Below are positions 17,301 through 25,129 of a stretch of DNA of 64,000 nucleotides, one piece after another. The notes beneath the pieces are model-generated. The model ran no database searches, was not told where the DNA came from, and saw only the letters and a program-made list of their open reading frames with translations. Position 1 is the stretch's first letter. The number at the start of each line of letters is the position of its first letter. A program made the translations under genes and the position numbers. The DNA comes from Roseiarcus sp963774195 (GTDB taxonomy: Bacteria; Pseudomonadota; Alphaproteobacteria; Rhizobiales; Beijerinckiaceae), in NCBI GenBank assembly GCA_963774195.1, contig CAVZDY010000001.1, positions 1,364,001 through 1,428,000 on the forward strand. Direction: 5' to 3'.

Positions 17301-19013
17301 ATCTCCGACACGGCGGCAAACGTCGCGGCGAACTTCGACGCGCTGAACGCTGACGCGAACGTGACGTCGATCACGCTGACCGACAACGGGACGCTGACGC
17401 TGACGGTGGCTCAGGCCCTCGACGATACGTCGGCGCTCGGCGAGATTACCAACGCGAACACCGCGGTTGCGATCTCCGACACGGCGGCGAATGTCGTAGC
17501 GAACCTCGACGCCCTGAACGCCGACCCCTATGTGAGGGCGATCACCCTGACCGGCGGCGGCACGCCGACGCTGACGATCACCCAGAACCAGGCCATCGAT
17601 GACGCCAGCGCGTTGGCGGAGATCCAGGGATCCTACACGCTGGTCATCTCCGACCCCGGCGTGTACGACGCGAGCGCCTTCACGGCGGCGCAGGTGTCGG
17701 TCTCGATCGACGCCAACGGAACGCCTGTCCTGGTTACGCCGAATGGAACGGAAGTTCTCACCGGCGTCACCACGATCGATCTCTCCGGCGCCACCATCAC
17801 GGCGAACGGCGATACGCTGACGCAGACCAACGCCGATGGCTCGAAGCTCGTCTCGACCTTCAATATCACCGGCCAGATCTACACCAGCAGCGCGATCGCC
17901 TACGGCTCCGACGGCGAGCTCCTCTCGACGACCTACGATGGGGTCACCGGTAACGGAAACCTCTCGTCGTTCGAGTACCTCTACGCCGGCGGCAACCAAG
18001 TCGGCAGCGACTTCTTCTACACCGACCTCACCGGCCAGCCCTATATGGGCGAAGAGATCGACTACAACGGCGCCGACCAGATCACCCGCGTCGCCCTCAC
18101 CGGCGTCACCGGCGCGGTCTACTCGTCTTACGCATACGACTACGTCGGCGGCGTGCTGGAGGACATGCAGTTCAACGTGACTGACGTCCAGCAGGGGGCG
18201 AGCTATTCCTCGTACCAGCTCGACTACAACGCCGCCGGCCAGTTCACCGGCGACAAGTTCTTCTTCACCGACCTTCGGGGGCAGCCCTACACCTATGAGG
18301 AAGAGGACTACGACGCGAACGGGCAGCTTACGAAGGCGTATATGTCGGGGTTCACGGGGCAGGCCTACACCGCGCTCGAGGAGGACTACAGCGCGGGCGT
18401 CTACACCGGCTACAAGGCCTTCTACGACGCGCCTCAAGGAGCCAACTACACGACCGAGGAGGTCGATGTGAACGCCGCCGACCAAATTCAGAAGGCGGTC
18501 TACACCGGCATGATCGGCACGCCGTACTCCACGGTCGAGGTCGACTACAACAACGGCGCTCGGGCTGACGCGATCTACTCCTTCACCAACGTGACGGGCG
18601 CGACCTACAACGCCTATCAGGTCGAGGAGAACGCCAGCGGGGCCCTGATGCAGACGACCTACGATCTGAACAATGGCGGCCACGCCATCGTTGGGGCGCA
18701 GAGCGGCCTGACCATCAACAGCCTCGGCAACGACACCATGACCGGCGGCGGCTCGGGTGAGACCTTCGTCTTCAACGGCGTCTATGGTCAGGACACGATC
18801 ACCGACTTCGCCAACTACGCCACCGGTGCGAACCACGACACGGTCTCGCTTTCCACCAGCGAGTTCGCGAATTTCAACGCGGTGCTGAACGCAGCGACGA
18901 ATTCGGGGAGCAACGTTGTGATCAACGCCGCCGACGGCAACTCGTTGACGCTGAAGAACATGAATGTCGCGACGCTCTCGACGCTGTCGTCCGACTTCAC
19001 GTTCCACGAGTAA
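14343..19013 (+). CDS. Giant SLS repeat protein, C-terminal part with RTX-like type I secretion end
   Basis: The coordinate start (GTG) is only the first start-like codon after the frameshift; the true gene begins at 11432 and would encode about 2,540 residues. In order: the end of SLS block 4 and a fifth block to about 15280; an Ig-like domain (15280-15570); a long beta-rich region resembling a beta-propeller (to 16760); a cadherin-like domain; three repeats of about 60 residues with DTAANV, DALNAD and ITLTD; about nine Tyr-rich 27-residue repeats (17860-18660). The end has one RTX-like turn (LGNDTMTGGGSGETF), then DTITDF, a hydrophobic NSLTLKNM segment and the terminal DFTFHE. There is no autotransporter barrel. 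This is a probable type I-secreted adhesin. Confidence 0.82.
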   Translation: MVGDAGEGDLAVISGFSATDKINVTAFGANAALSFATSGGDEVVTVSGSGGSETLIFAGTSTYTASTLDVVTSGADEYVEYNASGWPTVTTSVTTSTASGAYTETAHDALLVLSGGSVSAATIDNGGALVVDGGADFAATISLGGLETISAGTASGDAIYGSAFVSGGLVSNETVLGGGALDIGAGASVDDATLSGGGVLDLTSPTATISGSLVFSGGGNTLDAGAVAADGSGDLAVISGFSSTDKIDVTGISPTSATLSFTSSGANEVVTVGGTGGSESFVFSDPSQYNASTMALAPDGNGGVDLVLKSAPSITFTSLNNLQTNQATYVVNGMVTGDPEAIGSTVSIYEGSTVVGAGTVGANGYWSADVTFSNDDGANTLTAKDTDLIGQTAVTSQSQTYNVDTAAPAFTAGNLVISLSGDSDGSGVYGDNQASPMTLEQITTSGQIVSQMVMPQETTVNANGVTEYAISSEYGSSSEGTLELSADGHSLVIAGYGVNADTFNEGGAAVYGTAALAQSTSVQGGQNTAVARVIADINADGVVDTSTALYNVFNENNPRSVATVNGSSFYISGQGLKGDTTQGVFYAQDGASSATSINDATDTRTVEIYNGQVYVSADSTQGATNISDYGSMPTSAATPTVLAGIDGSVTLNGTNGNTVNGSTGTVFLSPEDYFFANADTLYIADGGDPKNGGVGDGGLQKWVFSGGQWNLEYTLSTGLNLINNGAGSSATGDTGLIGLTGQVEANGTVELYATTEPLNDLGVTSVVAIADTLNSMTGAGESFTTVMTASAGENIRGIAFAPAPYTPTITGTVAGQTSVFGAAVKPFSGVTIDDENANAVDTLTITISGGGGVLADGAGFDGLTSSGAGVYTLSGTAAAITSELAALTFTPTSGTSTFTLSDVSSANSTTPTVDSTTTVTDAPPSGAYAATAAVVSENIDALNADSSLTSITLTDSGTPTLALTAAQALDDTSALGKITNASYAIAISDTAANVAANFDALNADANVTSITLTDNGTLTLTVAQALDDTSALGEITNANTAVAISDTAANVVANLDALNADPYVRAITLTGGGTPTLTITQNQAIDDASALAEIQGSYTLVISDPGVYDASAFTAAQVSVSIDANGTPVLVTPNGTEVLTGVTTIDLSGATITANGDTLTQTNADGSKLVSTFNITGQIYTSSAIAYGSDGELLSTTYDGVTGNGNLSSFEYLYAGGNQVGSDFFYTDLTGQPYMGEEIDYNGADQITRVALTGVTGAVYSSYAYDYVGGVLEDMQFNVTDVQQGASYSSYQLDYNAAGQFTGDKFFFTDLRGQPYTYEEEDYDANGQLTKAYMSGFTGQAYTALEEDYSAGVYTGYKAFYDAPQGANYTTEEVDVNAADQIQKAVYTGMIGTPYSTVEVDYNNGARADAIYSFTNVTGATYNAYQVEENASGALMQTTYDLNNGGHAIVGAQSGLTINSLGNDTMTGGGSGETFVFNGVYGQDTITDFANYATGANHDTVSLSTSEFANFNAVLNAATNSGSNVVINAADGNSLTLKNMNVATLSTLSSDFTFHE

Positions 19014-19218
19014 GGAGCGGAGCGCCTCGCGCTCGGCCTCGCCTGGATGAACCCGGGCGGGCCGATCGCGGGCCGCGACAAGCCGCTCCGAGCGGTCCCC
19101 CTGCGCGATTGCACCGCGGAGGGGTGTTCTGTATCAGCATCGGCGGAGCCGTGCCTGACGCGGCCCGCAATTGCGTGAACGGCTCTCTCCTTCTGCCGTT
19201 CGCGTCACAGGGTCAAAA

Positions 19219-21018
19219 ATGTTCGCACGCCGGTCGATCGACGACAGAGACGTCGCCATTCGTGAAAGAGAAGCGACGGTCGCCGAGAGAGAGGCGACGA
19301 TTGTGGGCCTGCACGATCTGATTCGGCTACGCGAGGCGGAGCTGGCGCAGAGGGACGAAGTCATTTGCGAACGCGAAGCGGCGATCGAGGATCGGGACGG
19401 CGTCATTCATCAGCGAGAGGCGGCGCTGGCTGAGATTGACGGTCTCCTCAGGCGGCGCGAGGAGGAAGTCGAAGCGCGCGACGAGATCGTTCGCGAGCGT
19501 GAAGCCGCGATAGCCGACCTCGACGATCTCGTGAAGCGGCGCGAACAGGACGCAGTCGATCGTGGAGAGCTGATCCGGGAGCGTGAGGCGACGATCGCGC
19601 AGCTGAACGGGCTTCTCGGCCAGCGGGAAGCCGGGCTTCACGAAAGAGCGGCGCTCCTCTTGCAACGTGAAGCAACCATCGAGCGGCTGGAACAGGGGAT
19701 CCGCCGCCTCGAGGCGGGGGGAAGAGACGAGGGCGCCGAGGCGCAGTCCGACGCCACGACATGGCTTGTCCCCAGCCGCTTCGGCCAGGAAGAGGGCGGG
19801 GTGGGTGCGAAATTGTCCCTCATACCGCAGACTGCGGCTGTGGAAGGCCATCGCAACGGCGAAATCGACGCTTCGGGAGCTCTTCAGGCGTCGTCCCTTC
19901 GTCTGGTATCTGCAGATGAATATTTTGCGAGCCATGACGCCAAGGTTGCCGCCTGTCTCGGCCGGTTCCCCGGATTGCTTCGCGCCATGGACGCCGATCC
20001 AACGAGCGGCGCTGCGGAGCGCGCCTTGGTGGTGCTCGGCTCGGAAATCACTGTGATGGCGCTCGGCGTGTGCGGTCTCTCCGACGCGATGGACGTCGAT
20101 GGCGAGTTCGATCGGTTCAAGGCGATGATCGAGCGTTGCATCGAGGTCTTCGCCGCCAGCAGCCAGTCGTTTCTCGTTTCCGCCAGCCGCGATCTCGAGA
20201 CGCATGCCGTCTATTGCTCGTCCCAACTCGCCGCGCGCGAAGGCGACCACCTGTCCGCCGGGCGCTGTCGGCGCGATTTCCTGGTCAACGCCGTCGTCGT
20301 TCTGACCAATCACATTTTTAATGCCTTCAAATGGGTCGGCAAGGATCCGAGGGCCGCCACCCATTTCTTCGATCCAGGTCCCGCGCTGCGCGCGACGCCG
20401 GGCGCTTCGCGCGCAATCATCGAAGCCTCGAAGGGCGCCCTGCAGGGCTGGTGTTCGACACCCAAGGCGATGCTGCTTTATTCGCTGGTGCGCGCTCATC
20501 GACCGAACGCCATCGTCGAAATCGGCATTTACGGCGGCCGATCGATTGTTCCGATGGCGGTCGCTGCGCGCGACAACGGGCGCGGGTACGTAGCCGGAAT
20601 CGAGACGTGGTCGGCCGACGGAGCCAAGCAATACCGCACCAACATCGGCAACGATTTCTGGTGGACGACGGTTGATTTCACGCGATTGAAACGTGACTTC
20701 CACGCCTTCCTCGCCGCACACGACCTCGACGCGATCGTGAAAGTTATCGAGGCCCCATCCGATCGCGCGCACTACCTCTTCGACGAGATCGACATGCTGC
20801 ATATCGACGGCGGACATTCGACCTTCGGCGCGGCGCAGGACGTCGTCAATTACGTCGCCAAGGTCAGGCGGGGAGGCGTCATCGTCTACGACGACATCAA
20901 CTGGCCGACGACCGCCGCCGGCCTTCAGATCTTGATGGACACGTGTCAGCTTGTCGACGTCGTCGAGGTCATGGACAGTCCAGGCCTGCCGGGTTGTGCG
21001 GCGTTCGTGAAGATATGA
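19219..21018 (+). CDS. Coiled-coil protein with C-terminal class I methyltransferase domain
   Basis: 599 residues from the ATG at 19219; an upstream TTG at 19171 is less likely. Residues about 6-175 are a strict heptad coiled coil built on REREATI and REREAAI units. A middle helical region of unknown fold follows (about 190-400). The end (about 405-599) is a Methyltransf_24-like Rossmann domain with IVEIGIYGGRS (SAM-binding loop) and IDMLHIDGGHS (acidic second motif). It lies 25 bp upstream of the polysaccharide ABC-exporter genes. By analogy with WbdD, where a methyltransferase on a long coiled coil stops O-antigen growth at a set length, it may cap and measure the polymer. That role is inference; no kinase domain is visible. 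Confidence 0.75.
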   Translation: MFARRSIDDRDVAIREREATVAEREATIVGLHDLIRLREAELAQRDEVICEREAAIEDRDGVIHQREAALAEIDGLLRRREEEVEARDEIVREREAAIADLDDLVKRREQDAVDRGELIREREATIAQLNGLLGQREAGLHERAALLLQREATIERLEQGIRRLEAGGRDEGAEAQSDATTWLVPSRFGQEEGGVGAKLSLIPQTAAVEGHRNGEIDASGALQASSLRLVSADEYFASHDAKVAACLGRFPGLLRAMDADPTSGAAERALVVLGSEITVMALGVCGLSDAMDVDGEFDRFKAMIERCIEVFAASSQSFLVSASRDLETHAVYCSSQLAAREGDHLSAGRCRRDFLVNAVVVLTNHIFNAFKWVGKDPRAATHFFDPGPALRATPGASRAIIEASKGALQGWCSTPKAMLLYSLVRAHRPNAIVEIGIYGGRSIVPMAVAARDNGRGYVAGIETWSADGAKQYRTNIGNDFWWTTVDFTRLKRDFHAFLAAHDLDAIVKVIEAPSDRAHYLFDEIDMLHIDGGHSTFGAAQDVVNYVAKVRRGGVIVYDDINWPTTAAGLQILMDTCQLVDVVEVMDSPGLPGCAAFVKI

Positions 21019-21042
21019 CGCTGTCGGGTCGAGACCGCCGCG

Positions 21043-22911
21043 ATGCATCAGGACACAGCGACGTATGATGGCGGACCGGCAGGCGAAGCCGCCGGCGCCC
21101 TCGTGGACCGGGCGTCGCGATGGTTCGACGCCGGCGAAATCGACATGGCTGTTCAGGCGCTGGAGCGCCTATCTGCTTCGCGTTCGCTCGATCTGACGGC
21201 GCTCGATCTCGGCATATGGGTCGCGACGGCCGCCAGTCGCCTCGACATCGTCGGGGAGCTGATGGCCAGGGCCGTCGAATTGGCGCCCGACGACGCGGGC
21301 AGACGGCTCGCATTCGCTCACCGGCTGGCGGGCGAGGGGAAGTTGGCGGCGGCGGCCGCTCAAGCCGAGGTCGGGGCCAGGCTTGCGCCGCAGTCCGGCG
21401 AATGCGCCTTCGTCCACGGCATGACGCTCAACGAACTTGGGCGCCACACCGAGGCGATCGGCGAATTGCTACGGGCGGTCAAGCTGACGCCGTCGAACCC
21501 CGAGATCTTTCATCATCTCGCCTACGCCGCCGAGAAATTAGGCAATGCGGCGCTCGCCGTCACGCTCGCCATGCGGGCGCATCGCCTCGACCCCGCCAAG
21601 CCGTCGCGCGCGCTCTATGTCGCTCATCTGCTGGGCCGGCTTGATCGCCGCGCCGACGCGATCGGCGTCTTGAAGAGCTCCGTGGCGTCTGGGCTCGACG
21701 ACGCGGCCACGCATCGCACCCTGAGCGCGCTGCTCGTCGAGAGCGGCGATTTCGAGACCGCGCTCGTCGAGATCGACGCCGCCATTGTGGCTTCGCCGGA
21801 CAATTGGGAATACCACGTCCACCGCTCGTCCGTGCTGCTCCAACGCGGCGCATTGGACGAGGCCGCGAAGGCGGCCGCCCGAGCCGTCACGCTCGATCCC
21901 GCCAATGCGAGTGCACGACGTCACGCCGTCACCGCTTACTTGCAGGGCGGCGACATTCCCTCGGCCTTGTCGACCATCGCCGATCTCCTCGCGGGAGCGC
22001 CAGATAACGACGAATACATCAGCTGCATGCAACATGTGTTGCGATTGCGCGCCTACGAGGAAATCGCGCCGGCTTTCGATATTCTAGCAGCGAAGCGAAA
22101 CGCGCCGCCGCGGCCGCCGCGCTCGCCGCGAGGACTGGCCGACGGCCTCAAGACGCAGGGCAGGGTGATTGGCGCTCTCATCCTGCGCGAGGTGCGCACT
22201 CGTTTCGGTGACAGCCGCCTGGGCTATCTCTGGGCGCTGGCTGAGCCGGCGATTCATATCGGCGTCCTGGCGCTGGTGTTTCCCTTCACGATGCACGGCC
22301 ATCCGCCGTTGGGAGACAACTTCTTCTTCTTCTATTTCACCGGCATCGTGCCCTATCTTCTCTTCGCGCACACCGTCCAGCATCTCGGCCACAGCCTGAG
22401 CGACAATCGCTCGCTGCTACAGCTGCCGCAGGTCACGCACATCGACGTCCTGGCGGCCCGCGGCATTCTCGAATTTGCGACCATTCTGGTGGTCGCCCTG
22501 GCGTTCGTCGCAGGATTCCTGATCGTCGGCGTGAAGGCCGCGCCGGCGCAGCCGGCGGTCGCCGCCTCCGCACTGCTCACAATGTGGTTGCTCGCGATGG
22601 GCGTCGGCACGATCAATGCCGTGATCAACGTCTTCACCAACGTCTGGGATCACCTATTTCAGGTGGTCGTGCGCATCCTCTATTTTGCGTCGGGCATCTT
22701 CTATGTGCCGGCGATGATGCCGCTGTGGGTCAGGCAAGCGCTGTCGTGGAACCCGCTGCTGCACGCGATCGACTGGTTCAGGACCGCCTTCTTCACGAAT
22801 TACGAGCCGCAATGGCTCGATCAGCGTTACGCGCTCGCCGCGGGCGCTGCGCTGCTTCTCGTCGGCCTGGCGCTCGAGTTCGCGCTACGCCGCAACCTGC
22901 AGCGGATGTGA
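21043..22911 (+). CDS. TPR domain fused to ABC-2 polysaccharide export permease (KpsM/Wzm type)
   Basis: 622 residues, more than twice the usual size of about 260 for this permease family. Residues about 20-350 are tetratricopeptide-like helical repeats of about 34 residues (AVELAPDDAGRRLAFAHRL, AVKLTPSNPEIFHHLAYAA, AIVASPDNWEYHVHRSS). From about 370 comes a complete ABC-2 permease: ALILREVRTRFGDSRLGYLW, six hydrophobic segments, and the C-terminal SWNPLLHAIDWFRTAFF typical of KpsM/Wzm. It moves a lipid-linked or finished polysaccharide across the inner membrane with the ATPase encoded next, whose ATG overlaps this stop (TGATG). The frame is continuous, so the fusion is not an artefact of gene calling. 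Confidence 0.87.
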   Translation: MHQDTATYDGGPAGEAAGALVDRASRWFDAGEIDMAVQALERLSASRSLDLTALDLGIWVATAASRLDIVGELMARAVELAPDDAGRRLAFAHRLAGEGKLAAAAAQAEVGARLAPQSGECAFVHGMTLNELGRHTEAIGELLRAVKLTPSNPEIFHHLAYAAEKLGNAALAVTLAMRAHRLDPAKPSRALYVAHLLGRLDRRADAIGVLKSSVASGLDDAATHRTLSALLVESGDFETALVEIDAAIVASPDNWEYHVHRSSVLLQRGALDEAAKAAARAVTLDPANASARRHAVTAYLQGGDIPSALSTIADLLAGAPDNDEYISCMQHVLRLRAYEEIAPAFDILAAKRNAPPRPPRSPRGLADGLKTQGRVIGALILREVRTRFGDSRLGYLWALAEPAIHIGVLALVFPFTMHGHPPLGDNFFFFYFTGIVPYLLFAHTVQHLGHSLSDNRSLLQLPQVTHIDVLAARGILEFATILVVALAFVAGFLIVGVKAAPAQPAVAASALLTMWLLAMGVGTINAVINVFTNVWDHLFQVVVRILYFASGIFYVPAMMPLWVRQALSWNPLLHAIDWFRTAFFTNYEPQWLDQRYALAAGAALLLVGLALEFALRRNLQRM

Positions 22912-23576
22912 TGATTTCCCTCGAAAACGTCACCAAGACCTACAGAACCCACGATGGCCGCAAGATGGTCCTCGAGGCGGCGACGTGCGAATTCGTCGCC
23001 GGCCGTAACGTCGGCGTTCTCGGCCTGAACGGCGCGGGAAAATCGACGTTGCTGCGCATGATCGCCGGCGCCGAACCGCCCGACAGTGGGCGTATTCGCC
23101 GTCGCGCGCGGGTGTCGTTTCCGCTCGGCTTTACCGGGACATTCCACCCTCACCTCACCGGCAGGCAGAATGCGACGTTCATGGCGCGCGTCTACGGCGA
23201 GAACGTTCGCCGCGTCGTCGATTACGTCGGCGATTTCTCAGAGCTTGGCGCCTACTTCGACATGCCGATCGAGACTTATTCCTCGGGGATGCACGCCAAG
23301 CTTGCGTTCGGCGTGTCGCTCGCGATCGACTTCGATGTCTATCTCATTGACGAGGTGACCGAAGTCGGCGACGCCCGCTTCCGCGCCAAATGCGCGGAGG
23401 CGTTTCGCGAACGCATGATCAGAAGCGACATCATCATGGTCTCCCACAACAGCGCGACGATTCGCTCCTATTGCGATGTCGGGGCCATCCTGTTCGGCGG
23501 CAAGCTCGCCTTCTACGATTCCATTCAAGCCGCGATGCGAGACTACGAGCGCGTGACGGGGACGGTCGATGCGTGA
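22911..23576 (+). CDS. Polysaccharide ABC exporter ATPase (KpsT type)
   Basis: 221 residues, the normal KpsT/CtrD length. It has Walker A GLNGAGKST (about 38), the divergent KpsT signature YSSGMHAKLAFGVS (about 123), Walker B VYLIDEVTEVGD and the switch His in VSHNS. It lacks the C-terminal carbohydrate-binding domain of Wzt proteins, so chain recognition must lie elsewhere, possibly in the TPR part of the permease or in the coiled-coil methyltransferase. It overlaps the permease gene by one base and the next gene by eight, so the three genes are translationally coupled. Confidence 0.92.
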   Translation: MISLENVTKTYRTHDGRKMVLEAATCEFVAGRNVGVLGLNGAGKSTLLRMIAGAEPPDSGRIRRRARVSFPLGFTGTFHPHLTGRQNATFMARVYGENVRRVVDYVGDFSELGAYFDMPIETYSSGMHAKLAFGVSLAIDFDVYLIDEVTEVGDARFRAKCAEAFRERMIRSDIIMVSHNSATIRSYCDVGAILFGGKLAFYDSIQAAMRDYERVTGTVDA

Positions 23577-24807
23577 ACAGACTGTGGAACAGCGCGGCGT
23601 GAGCCTGGAGCCTCACCGAGGCGGCGAACTCACGCGCACAAGCGGTGCGGGTGTCGCGCTATCGCCTTCGCCGTCGCCTCAATATGCCGCTGGCGTCGCG
23701 ACCTCTCGCGCACCCTGGTTCCGCCGTCCGCGCCTGCTCAGCTTTGTCGTCGTCGTGATTTTGCCGACCCTCGCAGCCGGGCTCTTCCTTTCGTTCTGGG
23801 CCTCGAACCGCTACGTCGCAGAATTTCGCGTCGCCGTGCGCACGGTCGAGCCGCTGAGGTCGGTGGATTTTCCCGCCCTCCTCGGTTTCGGCGGCATGAC
23901 GCAGGCGAGCAACGATTCTCAGGCGGTCGTTCAATATCTGCAAAGCCGAGAACCGCTGGAAGAGCTCGACAAACGGATTTCGCTGCGTTCGCGCTACCAA
24001 GATGACGCGATCGACTGGTGGTCGCGTCTGTCGCCGAACCGGCCGATCGAGGGCTACGTCCGTTATTGGCGCTCGATGCTCGAGGCCTACTACGAGACGA
24101 CGACCGGGACGATCATCGTCAGAGTGACGGCTTTTAACCCGCACGACGCGTTGGCGATTGCGACGAACTGTCTCGCGCTGGCGGAAGATCTCGTCAACCA
24201 GATGTCGGCGCGGACGCGAGCCGACACGCTCTCCTTCGCCGAAAAGGAGGTTGCGACGGCGGAGGAGCGGCTCTCCACGGTCAACGCCAAGCTGCGGGAC
24301 CTGCGTGATCGCGACAAGATCCTCGATCCCCGCAAGTCGGCCGAAGCGTCCATGCTGCTTGCGGCCAAGATCACCGACGAGATCTCGCAGTTGAACGCCG
24401 AGTTGGCGCTCCAACGCAGCAACCTCAGTGAGACGGCGCCATCGGTGACTGTCAGCAAGGAGAAACTGGCGGCGCTTCAGGCGGAGCTCGACAAGGTCAA
24501 TGCGCAGATCACGGCGAGTTCGTCTTCGGCGCAGCCGCTGACCAGCGTCATCGGCGCTTTTGATCAGCTCGAAAGCGAGAGCATGTTCGCCGAAAAGGCG
24601 TATCAGACTGCACTCTCCGCGCTGGAGACCGCTCGCTTGGACGCCAATCGCCAGCAGATCTATCTGGCGACGATCGTCCGCCCCGAGCTGCCGCAAGAGG
24701 CGAGCTACCCCAAGCCCCTGACGGACACGTTGCTGGTCTTCGGCGCGGCGATGACGCTTTGGGCGATCGGCCTGCTGATCGTTCAGTCGGTGCGCGAACA
24801 CATCTGA
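23569..24807 (+). CDS. Capsule export inner-membrane protein (KpsE/CtrB/BexC family)
   Basis: 412 residues. A Pro/Ser-rich cytoplasmic N-terminus, one membrane helix (about 57-77), a periplasmic domain with long coiled coils (about 210-350), the conserved motif RPELPQEASYPKPL and a second membrane helix (about 387-406). This is the polysaccharide co-polymerase/adaptor layout of KpsE and CtrB, which connects the KpsM-KpsT exporter to the outer-membrane Wza/KpsD-type channel, here encoded at 5867-7054. It is the last gene of the surface operon; a 322-bp gap follows. Confidence 0.92.
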   Translation: MREQTVEQRGVSLEPHRGGELTRTSGAGVALSPSPSPQYAAGVATSRAPWFRRPRLLSFVVVVILPTLAAGLFLSFWASNRYVAEFRVAVRTVEPLRSVDFPALLGFGGMTQASNDSQAVVQYLQSREPLEELDKRISLRSRYQDDAIDWWSRLSPNRPIEGYVRYWRSMLEAYYETTTGTIIVRVTAFNPHDALAIATNCLALAEDLVNQMSARTRADTLSFAEKEVATAEERLSTVNAKLRDLRDRDKILDPRKSAEASMLLAAKITDEISQLNAELALQRSNLSETAPSVTVSKEKLAALQAELDKVNAQITASSSSAQPLTSVIGAFDQLESESMFAEKAYQTALSALETARLDANRQQIYLATIVRPELPQEASYPKPLTDTLLVFGAAMTLWAIGLLIVQSVREHI

Positions 24808-25039
24808 TCGGCGCGACCTTGTGAGAAGAGCGCGTGGAGCCCCGCGTGCATCGGCCGCCGCGCGATCCGGCTCGCCACGCCGTCCGCGCCGATGTCGCAT
24901 TCCCTGACAAAACTCGGGATTGGCTGGAGGTGACCGGCCGATCCGCCGCGCGCAGCGTGACGCCTTTCCTTGATGCGGCCCATTTCGAGTGTACGACCGC
25001 CTCGAAGCCGTTGGGGCGGCCGCATCGCTGCGCGAAGCC

Positions 25040-25075
25040 TGTTCGAAAAATGTTCATTTGCACAAAAAATATTAT
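25040..25075 (+). promoter_or_regulatory. Probable promoter and operator of the sugar/amidase operon
   Basis: Two direct TGTTC half-sites (25040-25044 and 25051-25055) lie exactly 11 bp apart. An AT-rich stretch follows with a TATTAT hexamer at 25070-25075, a possible -10 box, 55 bp upstream of the binding-protein gene. The spacing of one helical turn fits a repressor such as the DeoR-type protein encoded at 29703. The rest of 24808-25129 shows no convincing gene. Confidence 0.4.
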
Positions 25076-25129
25076 TGATCTAACACGTCGGCGACCCTAT
25101 GGTGGTCATGCCTCTTGGGAGGGAAGCTT

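Noticed and set aside
11432..19013. Classical autotransporter (type V) adhesin
   Set aside because: No Sec signal at the start and no C-terminal beta-barrel; the end looks like an RTX/type I secretion signal.
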